Part shown: positions 50,599 through 63,349 of the stretch, one piece after another
Layout of the letters: each line of letters opens with the position of its first letter
Position numbering within the stretch: the stretch's first letter is position 1
Assembly (NCBI GenBank): GCA_007570785.1
Contig: ML664152.1
Coordinates: 4,381,776 to 4,445,775, forward strand
DNA length: 64,000 bases
Direction: 5' to 3'
Source of the DNA: Antilocapra americana
Lineage: Eukaryota > Chordata > Mammalia > Artiodactyla > Antilocapridae
The notes under the pieces: model-generated
Told to the model about the DNA's origin: nothing
The model's input: the letters and a program-made list of their open reading frames with translations, nothing else
Databases searched by the model: none
Made by a program: the position numbers and the translations under genes

Positions 50599-51607
50599 GT
50601 ATATATGTATATCCTATCAGCCTTCGTGAAAGGTGATTGTATCCAAAGAGAAGATCAAAACAAGTCTTTGGCGGCAGCTTTGACCCAATGAAATTCAGCC
50701 TGTTTCTCTGGAGCTTCCACACAGAAGCTCCTAATTTTTCAAGTTATATGGCTGATATCAAAGACGAATGTCTTGCTACATGTGTCATAGTGTTTTCATT
50801 CCCGTGGTGGTTTCTGTTTCTCTGTCCCACCTCTCAGTCCATAGGGGTGGCTGCACTTTCAATTTGGAGCAGCCAGTCAGGAGAGGAGACCCATCCATTC
50901 TGGGCAGACCAAGCAGGACGGGCATCCTTAAGTTCAGATCTAGGGTATGGCCTCTGAAATTCACGGGATTGCTGCCTTTCCCACAGTCAGTGTTGATCCT
51001 GCAAAGGTCTGTGGACAAGGCTGGGTCAGATTTCACAATTATCTGTACATTTCGGCTAGAAGAGCAATGTGTTGCCCTCGGGCCTCCCGTTTGGATAAAG
51101 CCGGATGGTTTCTGCATATGTCACAGCTATTGAAGTACTCCCCGGATCTATCATGAAAAGAATGAAATGCCAGATTAGCTATAAAGCTCATTGGTGTGCT
51201 CAAGACATTCTTCTTTCAAAGTCCTTAAATTCTACATGCAAACAGTCATGGGTTTCACAGCCTGACTGGAAAGGACCCTGTTGGGCCTTGTTCACAGGAT
51301 GTTAAACTAGTTTGTGGAAGTGAAAGCAAGTTAGTGGACTCTGTCCCGTTGCTATGGTAGCTGGCCTTTAACCTTTAAGGAACCATTGCTGTTGAAATCA
51401 TTGCTGCTGCTATATTTTGTCTATCTTGTGTTCCATCATTTTACTTCGAAACTGCATGGGTCAGAACAAGCAAAATTGAGGTTTTGTAGATCAAAAGTGA
51501 TCAAGTAACAGACATTTCATGTGACTTAGCTTGACAGACACACACTGGATCTAGAGTTATAAAAGCTTCTCCTCCCCAAAAGAATAAGTGCTGTTTAACT
51601 GTCCTAA

Positions 51608-51815
51608 GGGGCTTCCCAGGTGGCTCAGTGGTAAAGAATCCACCTGCCAGGGCAGAAGATGTGAGTTTGATCCCTGGGTTGGGAAGATCCCTGGAGAAGG
51701 AAATGGCAACCCACTCCAGTATTCTTGCCTGGGAAATCCCACGGACAGAGGAGCCTGTCGGGCTGTAGTCACAGGGTCACAAAGAGTCGGACATGACTCA
51801 GGGACTAAACAACAA
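51608..51815 (+). mobile_element. Bov-tA SINE
   Basis: Full-length sense copy: GGGGCTTCCCAGGTGGCTCA, ACCCACTCCAGTATTCTTGC, and AGTCGGACATGACTCAGGGA, with a CTAAACAACAAC tail. Confidence 0.93.
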
Positions 51816-51974
51816 CTTTCCTAAGAAGGTGAGTATCTTTTCTGTCAGTCCTTAATTTGGTTTCAGTATCAGAGCATCCCTTCTGGGTCATTAGAGCCCC
51901 ACTCTGTTATTGGTGCTGTTCCTCATGACAGGGAGTGGGTAGGGCTGGGGAACCCCTAAGAGTTGGGGATCTAA

Positions 51975-52442
<468 letters not shown>

Positions 52443-53998
52443 GCCGGCGCCCCTCCCCTGGGAGGCTGCCAGTGCGGACCCGCCATCACTGCCTGCCGGG
52501 GTACAGCCAGAGGGCCTGCGAGCTGCCCAACGGCCGCCCTGTCCACCGTCTAGCTGGGTTTTTTCCAACCATTTTGTCTTTTAAAGGGAAAAAAAGACCC
52601 AGTCTCCTTCTAGGAGATTTCCCCGAAGAGGACCTGCAAAGCCCAACTTGCCACCAGAAGCCAGGGGACCCGAAGACTCCACTGTTTGTCCAAGGTCACA
52701 GCTAAGGATTGCAGTTAAATGGGAGGAAACTTCCCTTGTGAGCTGTGGAACTCTCAGGGGCTGCGGACGGGCAGTTGGGGAAACGAGCTCGGTCCTCCAG
52801 GCTCTGACCTTGGTTGGTGCCTGGACCACATACGAAAGGGGGCGGTCCCTCTGTGCTGTCACTGTGAATGGAATGGATGGGTCACCTCTTGTGACTGGCT
52901 ACTCAGAATGAAAAGTGCGGCTGCCCCTGCGGACTGAGAGGTGGGACACAGGCAAACAGAAATCACCACAGTAATGGAAACACTAAGACAAATGTAGGAA
53001 GACACTTGCCTTTGATATTAGCCATATAACTTGAAAAATTATGCAAATACTAAATATATCCTATGCATATTATGCTGAACACTTTTCTAAGTTTACTTTG
53101 AGCCTGTTTGCAGGTAGGAGATATGTAAATCCTTATGTGGTTTTACATTTTTCTGAATAGTGTCAGAAGCTGTAATAATACCAACAGAGCAGTCAACACA
53201 TGGGATGCTCCCTGCTGTCTGCTGTCCGGGCTCACAGGAGAGCAGCCAGCCGTCAGATGAAGCCAGGAGCAATAAGCCACAGACACAAGGACGTGCTCAC
53301 CATACATATGTGGTTTGTCTTTAGTTCAAGGTTTTGCCAAATATTGCCAACAGCTGAAACAAAGTACTATCAGGGCAAAAGAGGAAATCATTTATGTCTC
53401 AGGTGTGAGTCTTAGGAATGGAAGTTTAATAACAGATGAGCCAAACGTACATCAGATTTCTTTTATGAGCTCTTTAGAATGCTTCTGTGAACAGTGCTCA
53501 GCCACTCTTGGGAGGCCCTTGTTTTAATTTCCAGTGGAAAAAACAGTGAGCTTGGCACACAATGTTAGTACCCTGTGGATCCTCCAAACCACCTTCCTCA
53601 TCAATTTGCCTTTCCCCTGGGGGAACCACATTCCCCATCCATGCACCCTTCCCCTGGGGTCCAGTCACAGTTTTTCTCTCCTTCTGGATGAGCCACTTGT
53701 AGGAGAAATGCTTATTAAGGAGCACCTGTCATCCGGATGACAGCTTTTGCATAAGATCCATTTTTCTCCGTAAGACTCAAAGGCAGTTATGAAAACTTGG
53801 CTGATGTCACAGATATGAAATTGGGTGAGTCCCTTTCGAGAGGTGCTTTTGTGACTCCTTCAACATGTACGTCAGGGGTAAGAGAGCCAGGGATGAGCAG
53901 AAACCTTTATAAACATCAAGTTTATAGAATTCTTTCCTTTCCTACTTTTTTTCTTGTTGAGGATAAGATTAGGAAATAACATTAAGAATTTTATTTTA

Positions 53999-54192
53999 GG
54001 GACTTCCCTGGTAGTTGAATGGTTGACACTTCACCTTCCAGTGTAGAGGGTATGGGTTCAATCCCTGGCCAGAGACCTAACATCCCACATGCCTTGTGGC
54101 CAAAATCTAGAATATAAACAATAGAAGCAATATTGAAACAGGGTCAATAAAGACTTGAAAAATGGTCCACATCAAAAAAACTTAAAAACCAG
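53999..54192 (+). mobile_element. CHR-type SINE with perfect 13-bp target duplication
   Basis: The flanks GAATTTTATTTTA at 53986-53998 and 54193-54205 are identical. Between them lie the SINE (GGGACTTCCCTGGTAGTTGA, TTGTGGCCAAAATCTAG) and its characteristic tail (CAATAAAGACTTGAAAAATG). It lies in the inferred C2CD2 3' UTR on the sense strand. Confidence 0.95.
54144..54149 (+). terminator. SINE-borne AATAAA in the 3' UTR
   Basis: The tail of the CHR-type SINE at 53999-54192 carries a sense-strand AATAAA. It could give a shorter C2CD2 3' UTR, but the flanking downstream element is only the SINE tail, so use is uncertain. Confidence 0.25.
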
Positions 54193-56031
54193 GAATTTTA
54201 TTTTAAAACGCACATTTCAAAATCCTTAGGTGTCCCACAAATTATTAACTGACTGTGAAATGACTTTTTTTTTTAGCATGTGTTGCTTTTAAAGATTATA
54301 CTCCAGTTGTTATCACTGTAAATCAGCACCTGCCTTTCCAAAATCTAGTATGTTCATACCAAGTTAGTCCCCACAGACTAGAAATTGCTACTAGTCTTTT
54401 GGAACCAATGGTCTCGTTAATATTCCATTTTATTTAAGGGATTCTTGTCCTTTTCCTTTCTCACATGGTTGGCAGAACCTATGACATTTCAGAATTAATT
54501 CTCAGAGGGTATTGTGTGTGTCAGAACGTCAGGCACTGACCAGAAGTTGTTAGTGCGATTTTTTATTTGATTTTTTATTTGACTTACTTGAGTGTGAAGG
54601 TGTCAGAGTTTTACTTTCAACTTTCTCGCTCTAAAAGAAGTCATAGCTATTCCTATTCCTGAACAGCCCCACGAGCAGCCTGTTCACTGCTCCATACCCT
54701 AATCCAGGGCTCTGCTTCTCAACTTTTTCAAGACCTGAAACCTTTCCAGGGTCTTGGGGAAGTGTCAGGGGCTTTCCATCCAACCTGTGAGGGAGAAGCA
54801 TGTGGGTTAACACGAGGGAGTGTCTGCTGGGGAGATGTGTGTCTGCTGGTGTCTATTAGATACACATCAAGAACCCTGTACATTTAAGTCACTCCAGGAG
54901 CCCACCCTCCAAATGCACGTACATTAGTCTCTAGCAAATGGGTTTTTCTGAAGTGACAGAGGACACTGACATAGGAATAAGACAAGAAAATGAAAGGTAG
55001 GGTCAGGGTAGTACCATGAGAACATGGGCTGTATTGATACTGTGAATGTTTCATTTCCAAGCTGTTTATCCAGGTGTATTTTTTAATAGTGTAGGATATT
55101 TATGTTAAATGTCATTGACACCAAACGTCAATTAAGATTATACACCAAATACTTATTGTAAATCACTTCATTCCCTTTACCTTTTCCACACGTGAGAGTG
55201 GTTCGGGGGCTTTTGATATTGTTTTGATGAAATTCTTGCAGAGTGGTGTTTTGAAAGCAATTTCTCATAAACACTAATATTCATGTGTATCTGTATGTCT
55301 GGAACCAGCTGCTCATGTCGGTTTTAATAAGTTGTCAATACTTCTATTGGATTTGTTTAAGGACGAGCCTGTGTTATTTCCTGAGGAATGAAATGGACCT
55401 TTAGGTGTATGTGTCTGTTTTCATGTAGCATCAACAGAAGCACCCATCTCATCATTGTGGCTGAAAACCTGCTGTGAGGAAGAAGGTCTGGACTGAGCAC
55501 TTTATTTCAATCAAGTCTCAAGTTTAAGTTCACAAGCATCCCTGGGTTTCTAGAGGTGACTACCTGGCCTGCCGCTGCCAGCCAACCACAAGCTGGGTGC
55601 CTGTCCAGATTTCACTGGTCTGACTGGTCACATCTATAGAAGAATGATGTACATTTTCTTCTTGAACAAAAAGGGAAAGGTTAATTTACACTGCTGCCAC
55701 TCAATTCAAATGTTTCCTGAGTAATGTTCTCATGGCCCTCAGTCTTGAAACTTGAAATATAAGTTGGTGGATGTTGGAAGTCAGAACATTTAACTCCATC
55801 AGATGAAAAACGCTTCTCAGCACCAGCCTAGACCTTGATGCCAGGTCCTGCGACCACCACCCCAAACCTGCGAAGGCCTGATGACCAAAGCAAGCAGCCC
55901 AGGGACATCAGCACTGCTAGTCCTGCGAAGCAAACTCAGGTTACAGCTCTCTGTTTCCTTCTTTTTTTTTTTTTGGCACACCTTCCTTCCAGATGAGGAA
56001 GCAGTCACAATGCAACAAACTGCCCTATTCA

Positions 56032-56158
56032 CCCTGGAGGAGGAAATGGCAACCCACTCCAGTGTCCTTGCCTGGGAAATCCCATGGACAGAGGAACCTG
56101 ACAGGCTGCAGTCCATGGGGTCACAAAAGGTTGGACATGACTGAGCACAGCACAGCCC
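56032..56158 (+). mobile_element. Bov-tA SINE, 3' half
   Basis: GGAGGAGGAAATGGCAACCC, then GACAGAGGAACCTGACAGGC and TTGGACATGACTGAGCACAG. Confidence 0.9.
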
Positions 56159-56451
56159 CATTTTCCCAGCTTCCAAATGACCAGTAATGTGCCATTTATA
56201 ATTTAGGCTTCTAGTTCCCCTCTCCCCAGTGTTATATCAAAGCTACATTTTTTTTTTCAAAGAAGAAAACAAAAGGGTTTCCAGGTATGCGGAGAGGTTT
56301 GGCTTGATGACCAAGCATGGTGACGAATTTACCCGACCGTGATTGTATTCCCGGGTAGCACTTTAAAAGCAGACTGCGGTCTCATACTGACCTTGTGTGG
56401 TTGGGTTCGTTCTGGGAAGATGTGGCTGGAACGCAAATGGTCTTGGAAGGA

Positions 56452-56457
56452 AATAAA
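56452..56457 (+). terminator. C2CD2: Candidate C2CD2 poly(A) signal AATAAA
   Basis: A canonical hexamer about 4.0 kb after the stop codon, outside any recognised repeat, followed by a T/G-rich stretch (CTGTCTTTGCTGAGTCCTGTG region). It is the best unique-sequence candidate for the mature 3' end. Confidence 0.45.
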
Positions 56458-56476
56458 CGGGCCCACGGAACACTCA

Positions 56477-58261
56477 ACACTGAGCTGTCTTTGCTGAGTC
56501 CTGTGCCGCCCCAGTGTCCCATAGCTTCTCCGAGGGTCCGGGAATCCAGGTCTTTCTCTCGTCAGGCACGACCCTGGTCATCTGGTTGGAGGACGAGCTG
56601 TCCTGACATTCTTCATAAAAGATTCTTCATAAAAGCCCCTGCTTTAAGCCTGGGGCTAAAATCATTTACTGGAACGACTGTCTCCAGTGAAATTTAGGGT
56701 CCCAGTGAATTGTAGGTGCTGCCTGCCACTGAGGGTCTCTTGGCCTGGGTCCCCCAGTGGCTATGTGACCCCATGTGATCCCCAGGGACTTTTTGAGGAG
56801 CACTGTTCCCTTTGGGGTGAACCATGTGGCCATCATTGCCCTGCCCCAGCTGCCTGAGAGTTGGAGGGGTAGATGCCAGGTTGGGGCCCCAGGAGGGCTG
56901 GGATCCAGGCTGCAGGTTCTGGGGGTAGGGGTGGGGCAGGGGCCGGGAGGGGCGCACAGACAGAGTTATCCTGTGCCAGCCCTGCAGGCCTTCCGTCTTT
57001 GCTGCTTATCAGCTCCCCTGTTTATGTCAATTTCCTCCCCCCTTCCTTGCCCAAGCCCTAAGAAAACTGATCCCCAGTCCAGCCCCCATCCCCATCCCCA
57101 CCCCTCATCTCAGCTCCTAACCCTGAACGTCCTCTAGGGTATGGAGTGGTCACTTGAGGGCCAAGACTGACTCACAGCCCTGCATTTCAGAGGAAGAGTC
57201 CGCCTACCTAAAGCCCCAGCATTGCAGGCTTGGCTCTGGATTCTCTGCTCTGGACATGGCAGGTGGCGATGGTGCCAAGTCTGATTTGGGATCAAGGCAT
57301 TCCAGGCCCTCTATTGGACAGCTGCTGCCTGTGTGGCCAGCGGGCTGTTCTGCACTGACAATCGAGGAGGGGTCTGGATGGAGGTGCTGGGTGACCGGCC
57401 TGTCCTAACCTGACCTCTTGGCAGTCATTTGCAGGGGCACACCGTGTTCTTGCCAATCCCGTCTACACAGCATAGATGGAGCCAGTCCAGCCACTTCGGC
57501 GCATTCATTCTGGAGTGTGCCCCCCTCAGCCCCAGGACACACACCTCTCCCCGTTCTTATGGTCTAACCAAACAAGCCCTGCATTCTACGTGAAGTGCTT
57601 GCCCTGGAGCACTTCTGTCAGCATCCTTCAGCCTGTCACTTGGCCCCTTCTCACCCTGTCCTAGACATGAAGCCAGGAAAGAATGTGGGTGCCCATATCC
57701 CCTGGGTTTAGGAATGGTGCCCACGAAGGGCAGTAACAGACGCCAGCTGACAGCTGTGTATCAGCTCATACAGGAACTCTGCTTACCCACTCCTACCCCA
57801 CTCACCAGGGTCTGGGGATGGAGCGGACGTGGAGAGGATGTGCGTGATAAAGAGTATTGGTCTTGACCTTGGTCCCTCACAAATGTAAGTGCTGTGAGTA
57901 TGTGTCAGTAAATCGTTTATTAAAAGAAAGGCAGCTCGCTCACCATAGAGGACTGGATACCAGCATGAATGACCTAACACAGTGCCCACCCTCAAGAGAA
58001 AGCTGCCAGGCCAGACCCCCTTCCCAAGGTGAGCCAGGCGCATCGCCCTCCACAGTTGTCCATAGCTCACCTCCACTCTGAACTGTAACTGTCCATAATG
58101 CAAGTGGCCAAGCTGTGCCTTGCATGAGCCAGGCATTCAGAACTATTCATGACACTGATGCTGTCAATAGTCATCAAGTTAGATGCTTGTACAGGTGCAC
58201 TGGGCTGCTTGATATTTTAGAGAAATACCAGGGGAGGACTCGTGATCACAGTAATTATTGC
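56477..58261. other. Intergenic stretch, no recognised feature
   Basis: Downstream of the inferred C2CD2 poly(A) site. GC-rich, with only short frames and no splice-consistent coding signal. It may include transcript read-through. Confidence 0.4.
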
Positions 58262-58467
58262 CAAAACTAACTGAGCGCTTGCTATGTGCCAGGATTTTGC
58301 AAAGTATTTACTAGACACTGGCTTCTATGGTCTTTGAAGCAACCCTGTGAGTTATGATCTCAGGAAACTGAGGCATAGACAGGTTAAGTCACTTGCTCAA
58401 GATCACGCAGCTGGTAACTGGCAGGACCAGAATTTTAGCCCAGGCTGTCTGGCTACAGAACCTGTTT
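58262..58467 (+). mobile_element. MIR SINE
   Basis: Near full-length sense MIR: TGAGCGCTTGCTATGTGCCA, GGAAACTGAGGCATAGACAG, GTTAAGTCACTTGCTCAAGA, and CAGGCTGTCTGGCTACAGAA. Confidence 0.88.
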
Positions 58468-58914
58468 TTATGGCCACTAGTCTCCACTACTTTGTGTCAA
58501 CTGAAGAGACGGAGGACTTGTGGTCTTTCCTGAACTTTCTGTTATGGGTGAGAATGACGGAACATGAGATGCACTGCTTGGCACATAGTAGGCATGAGAC
58601 TACTTGCTGGTTAGTTCTTTTTATCTGGATGGGAAGAATTAGCCAGATTGAAAGCAGAAGCTGAAGGTGGTGTGGAGAAGTGAAGCTTAGGATATGTATG
58701 TCCACAATATCCCCTAGCAAAGGAACTTTAAGTTTAAATTAACAAAAAAACAGAGCTATGAGACATGTTATCAGGCAGGTCAATGTCAGGGCTCATGAGC
58801 CCCAATCTAGGGCTGCACAGTAAGGCAATGACATCTTAACATCACAGCTGCTCTCTGTTCAGGAAGGAAAACCCACCGATAATATGGGAAGCACTTTTCT
58901 GTTTATGTGGGGTT

Positions 58915-59092
58915 TTATACATATTTATTTATTTGGCTGTTCCTGGCACACAGGATCTTAAATCTTCTTTGTGGCGTGTGGGATCTTTAATTGTAGCATG
59001 TGAGATTCAGTTGCCCGACCAGGGATCTAACCTTGGCCCACTACATGGGGAGCATGGAGACTTAGCCACTCAAACACACAAGGGAAGGCCTT
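58915..59092 (-). mobile_element. CHR-type SINE
   Basis: Antisense and diverged: TTTGGCTGTTCCTGGCACAC, TTGCCCGACCAGGGATCTAA, and the head ACACACAAGGGAAGGCCT. Confidence 0.7.
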
Positions 59093-59279
59093 GTGTGTTT
59101 TTGTTTTTAATTCTCCCAATTTATTTTTTAAAATTCCAACCTACAGAATAACCTATGTATCCTTCAACTAGATTCACTGGTTTTGCTCTATTTGTTCGAT
59201 CCAGGATCTAGTGCTCAATTTATCAATTATTGTTTGAGGACGTCATGTTTCACCCTAAATTCCTCAGAAAGCATTTTCT

Positions 59280-60890
59280 AAGAACATGTTCTGTCACTCA
59301 GTCATGTCCAGCTCGTTACGACCCCATGGACAGCAGCACACAAGGCTTCCCTGTGCTTCATCATCTCCTGGAGCTTGCTCAAACTTATGTTCATTGAGTT
59401 GGTGATGCTACCCAACCATCTCATCCTCTGTTGCCCTCTTCTGCTCTTGCTTTAAATCTTTCCCAGCATCAGGGTCTTTTCCAATGAGTTGGCTCTTCAA
59501 ATAAGATGGCCAAAGTACTGGAGTTTCAGCTTCAGCAACAGTCCTTCCAATTAATGTTCAGGACTGATTTCCTTTAGGATTGACTGGTTGGATCTCCTTG
59601 CAGTCCAAGGGACTCTCAAGAGTCTTCTCCAACACCACACTTCAAAAGCATTCAGTTCTTCAGCGCTCAGCTCTCTTTATGGCCCAACTCTCACATCCAT
59701 ACATGACTGCTGGAAAAACCATAGCTTTGACTAGATAGACTTTGTCGACCAAGTAATGTCTCTGCTTTTTAATATGCGGTCTAGGTTTGTAATACTTTTC
59801 TTCCAAGGAACAAGCGTCTTTTATTTTCATGGCTGCAGTCACTGTCCGCAGTGATTTTGGAGCCCAAGAAGATAAAGTCTGTCACTGTATTTATTGTTTC
59901 CCTATTTATTTGCCATGAAGTGATGGGACCAGATGCCATGATCTTAGTTTATTGAATGTTGTTTTTAAGCAAGCTTTTTCATGCTCCTCTTTCACTTTTC
60001 ATCATTCCTCTTAGCTTTCTGCTGTAAAAGGGGTGGAGGGGGTGGGGTGGTGGTATCATCTGAATAGCTGAGGTTATTGATATTTCTCCCAGCAATCTTG
60101 ATCCCAGCTTGTGCTTCATCCAGCCAGGCATTTTACATGATGTACTCTGCATATACGTTAAATAAGCAGGGTGACAGTTTACAGTCTTGACATACTCCTT
60201 TTCCAGTTTTGAACCAGCTGAGAGGGTAACAGGCAGGAAGGCCAGGGGTCTCCAAATGGAGGAAACAGGCTGCAAGTGTCTTTTAAAATGTCGTGTTGCC
60301 ACAATGACACCTGGTTTCTCAAACCTTAATTTTTCTCAAACCTTGGGTTAACCAATGTGTTTTTCTTATGGAAATGTTTTTCTTAAGCTATGTAATGAAA
60401 CTATGTATTGGCTTTGGAATTTGCCTTTCTTCAAAATGGTTCGACCTAAGACTAACTTTTTTTCTTTTCTCAAACCTTGGGCTGGTAACAGCTCAACAAA
60501 CCAGTATTCGTATCAATTGTTTTATGGCTACATGATGACACGCCTCATGCCATCCTATCTCAAAAATGCAAATTGTGGGACAGGGGCCTGGTGAAACTGT
60601 CAGCCTTGAGGTGTCTCTCTTATCTGGTTGACAGCTTTCTAAGACATAAAATATCCGGCTAAAGACTAGCAGGGGGGCACTGTCCATCTCCCTCTGATGT
60701 CTGTGTCAGAAGCTTTCTCTGTCTCTTTTTATACTTTAATAAAACTCTGCTACACAAAAGCTGTTGAGTGATCAAGCCTGGTCCCTGGTCCCAAAGTTAA
60801 ATCTTCTTCTTCGGAGATCACAAATCCGACACCGTTCACCGTAAGCTATCACAGCCCATTGTTTCATGTCTGATTCTAAGAACATGGGCA
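59280..60890 (-). mobile_element. BovB LINE, about 0.95 kb, split by an LTR
   Basis: The longest BovB copy in the window. It runs antisense from TTCTGTCACTCAGTCATGTC through GGAAAAACCATAGCTTTGAC and GAGCCCAAGAAGATAAAGTC to TTCCAGTTTTGAACCAG. It stops at 60218 and resumes at 60856 with CCATTGTTTCATGTCTGATT, the next part of BovB. Reverse-transcriptase fragments on the minus strand (KIKDACSLEEKYYKPRPHIK) carry stops and frame breaks. Confidence 0.88.
60219..60851 (+). mobile_element. Solo LTR (class I ERV-like) inserted in BovB, CAGC target duplication
   Basis: It starts TGAGAGGGTAACAGG and ends ACCGTAAGCTATCA, with CAGC on both sides (60215-60218 and 60852-60855). It has a CATAAAATA box at about 60645, AATAAA at 60738-60743 and a U5 with ACACAAAAGCTGTTGAGTGA and GATCAAGCCTGGTCCCTGG. 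The U5 and both termini match the antisense LTR at 31020, but U3 is largely different. No retroviral coding sequence remains. Confidence 0.9.
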
Positions 60891-61761
60891 TCTTCATATC
60901 ATTAACGCAATGATCATGCCAGGGAAACTTAACATTGATGCAATACTGTGATTTAGTATCACAGTCCATATTCACATTTCCTGACATTTGCCTCCATGAC
61001 ATCCTTTATAGGTTCCCCCCAACCCCCACCCCTAGTCTTGGATTCAGGGAAGACCTGTTAGGTGTTAGTTGTTAACAATTAGAGTTTGATACTTCCAGCA
61101 ACAAACTTTTCTTTCCCCTAAACTTTTGGATACAAATCTGCCTTTAAATGAATTCTTTCCAGCCCTCATAGATGGAATATACTGAACAGGCTGAGAATTC
61201 TTGTGAAAATGCAATGACCTTGGGGAATGTGGATCCCAACCCCAGGCTGTATGCATCACTCTAAGGAACGCCTTCAGGTCATTTTCATTTTCTGTAAACA
61301 ACCTTCTCTCTGCATATATATTTGCACTTACTTGGTGTGCAGAGAGCAGAGAACCAGCCATCAGAGATGAGACCTGGGAGTGATGTTTCAAGAGGTGTGG
61401 GTGTTTTGGTAGGGGTTGCACATTAGCTGCTGTGGTCAGTTTGGGGCTTTTGGGAGTTGAGGTGCACTTGAATGATGGGGAGAACCTGGTTAACATGTTC
61501 CAAGATACAGGGGTGAGTGTAGACCTTGGCAATGTGTTTGAGGAACAGAAGGCTGGAATCTCACCACTGGGTGGGGCACAGGTGTGGTGATCCAGGTGTG
61601 GGAGGCTGTGATGCAGGCCTACTGAGTGTCACCAGGCAGCCACTGGGGAAGGCTGTCTGTCGAGGTGGGGGAGGCAAGGGTGGGGCAGAGAAAGGAGCCC
61701 CAGCAGCACTTCCTCTGCAGTCTCTATGGACATACCCTGCTGATGGGAAATCAAGATCACC
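60891..61761. other. Intergenic stretch, no recognised feature
   Basis: Short frames only. A C-rich run (CCCCCCAACCCCCACCCC) lies at about 61015-61032. Confidence 0.4.
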
Positions 61762-61842
61762 TTCACTGCCCAGGACGTGGGTTCAATCCCTAGTCAGGGA
61801 ATTACGGTCCCACAAGCCTCAAGGTGTGGCCAAAGAAAAAAA
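61762..61842 (+). mobile_element. CHR-type SINE fragment
   Basis: GGACGTGGGTTCAATCCCTA, GTCAGGGAATTACGGTCCCA, and AAGGTGTGGCCAAAGAAAAA. Confidence 0.75.
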
Positions 61843-62153
61843 AGATCAACCTTGTACACAGATCAACTTGTACAAGTGAGTCGGCCAAAAGATAAATTCC
61901 TGCAGGTGGGACTGCTGGGCCAAAGGTTCTGTGCACTGGGGATTTCTGTGCATATTAACAGATGGCCCAGAGGGAGGCTGTGCTGATTACATCTGAACCT
62001 GGAAAGGATGAGACTGTTTGTTTCTCTACAGTCTCTTCAAAATCATGCTATTAAACTTTGAGAAATCTTTGCTAATGTAAGAGATAAAAATGATCTCACT
62101 ATAATTTTGCTTACATACATTGCTGCAATAATATAGTTGGTTAGCATTTCCTA

Positions 62154-62347
62154 TGGGTTTCCCTGGCGGCTCAGACAGTAAAGAATCTGCCTGCAATGTG
62201 GGAGACCTGGGTTCGATCCCTGCATTGGAAAGATCCCCTGGAAGAGGGCATGACAACCCACTCCAGTATTCTTGCCTGAGAACCCCAGGGACAGGGGAGC
62301 CTGGAGGGCTACAGTCAGGGGGTCGAAAAAGAGTTGGACATGACTAA
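62154..62347 (+). mobile_element. Bov-tA SINE
   Basis: Full-length sense: GGGTTTCCCTGGCGGCTCAG, CAACCCACTCCAGTATTCTT, and AAGAGTTGGACATGACTAAC. Confidence 0.93.
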
Positions 62348-63034
62348 CATACATATGAGTCACTGCATTTTCTGTGAACTGTCCATAGACCGTTCATTTT
62401 TCTGTTAGGTTCTTTATCTTTTCCTTATTGGTTCTTAAGAGCTTTATGTATATCAGGGGAGGGAGCCCTTTCTAATTTCAAATCATTGCCCTCAGTTCAA
62501 TCCCTCTCTTTGACTTTATTAATGAGTTTTTGCCAGGCGGAAATGTACAAGGCAGCTACATTGCCAAATCCGAGCACCCAGGACTAGATGAAAGATCCTT
62601 CTGGTCCCTTCTGTTTCTATTCCTTTGTGACCGTTCAGTGAATGATAGGGGTTGAGACCATACAAGCCCCATCCCTCCCCCAAGCTTGGGTGGAAGGCAG
62701 AGGGGACAGAAACAGTTAGTGCCAGGCAGTAGTGCTCTGGCCTCAAGTTTGCAGCATCCGGGGGGCCTGCAGGTACTTGGCACAGTGCAGTGTAGGACTG
62801 TGGTTAAGGCAGAACTCCGGACTCCCAGGGCCTGGACTGAAAAGGCAGCATCTCCAATCGCCAGTGAGCGGCTGTAGTTTACGAGCTTGGCCGGCAGGTC
62901 AAGAGCCTCTAAGCGTTTACCAAGTGGACAGAAAGATGACCAAGGATAGCAAGCAGCTCCGTGGGCTAAATCCAGAAATCGTTATTCCTGGGCAGCAAAC
63001 AGACTTACGGACACTGGCGGGGTGGGGGCGGGGG
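62348..63034. other. Intergenic stretch, no recognised feature
   Basis: Nothing beyond short chance frames was seen. 62350-62560 may be a remnant of an old LINE. Confidence 0.35.
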
Positions 63035-63312
63035 TGGGTATGTTGAGCTGTATGGAGAGAGTAACATGAAAATTTACAATAACATATGTAAAACAAATAG
63101 CCAACAGGAATTTGCTGTATGACCAGGGAACTCAAACAGGAGCTGTATAACAACTTAGAAGGGCGGGATGGGGAAGGGGATGGGAGGGAGGCTCTGGAGG
63201 GAGGGGACATGGGCGCACCTATGGCTGATTCTTGTTGATGTTTGCCAGAAAACAAAATTGTAAAGCAATTATCCTTCAATTAAAAAGTAAATAAATTAGA
63301 AAAAAAAAGTTC
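63035..63312 (+). mobile_element. L1 (ruminant) 3' end with poly(A)
   Basis: Sense L1 tail: ATGTAAAACAAATAGCCAAC, AGGAATTTGCTGTATGACCA, GGAACTCAAACAGG, CACCTATGGCTGATTCTTGT, AAATTGTAAAGCAATTATCC, then an A-rich tail. It abuts the CpG island. Confidence 0.85.
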
Positions 63313-63349
63313 CACTCTCTTTCACCTTCCCCACACCACCCCCAGGAAA

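Larger units (their letters stand above)
52443..56476 (+). other. C2CD2: C2CD2 3' untranslated region (extent inferred)
   Basis: The stretch after the stop has no further splice-consistent coding exon. It contains one CHR-type SINE (53999-54192) and a Bov-tA tail (56032-56158). The last reasonable poly(A) signal before the intergenic repeats is AATAAA at 56452-56457, with a T/G-rich stretch 30-50 bases downstream. I place the transcript end about 20 bases after that signal. Shorter isoforms ending inside this stretch are possible, for example using the AATAAA supplied by the SINE at about 54144. This is inferred from sequence only. Confidence 0.5.

Noticed and set aside
60355..60594. 79-residue frame inside the LTR considered as a retroviral gene remnant
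   Set aside because: It lies fully within U3 of a solo LTR bounded by a target duplication, and no internal viral region exists between two LTRs.
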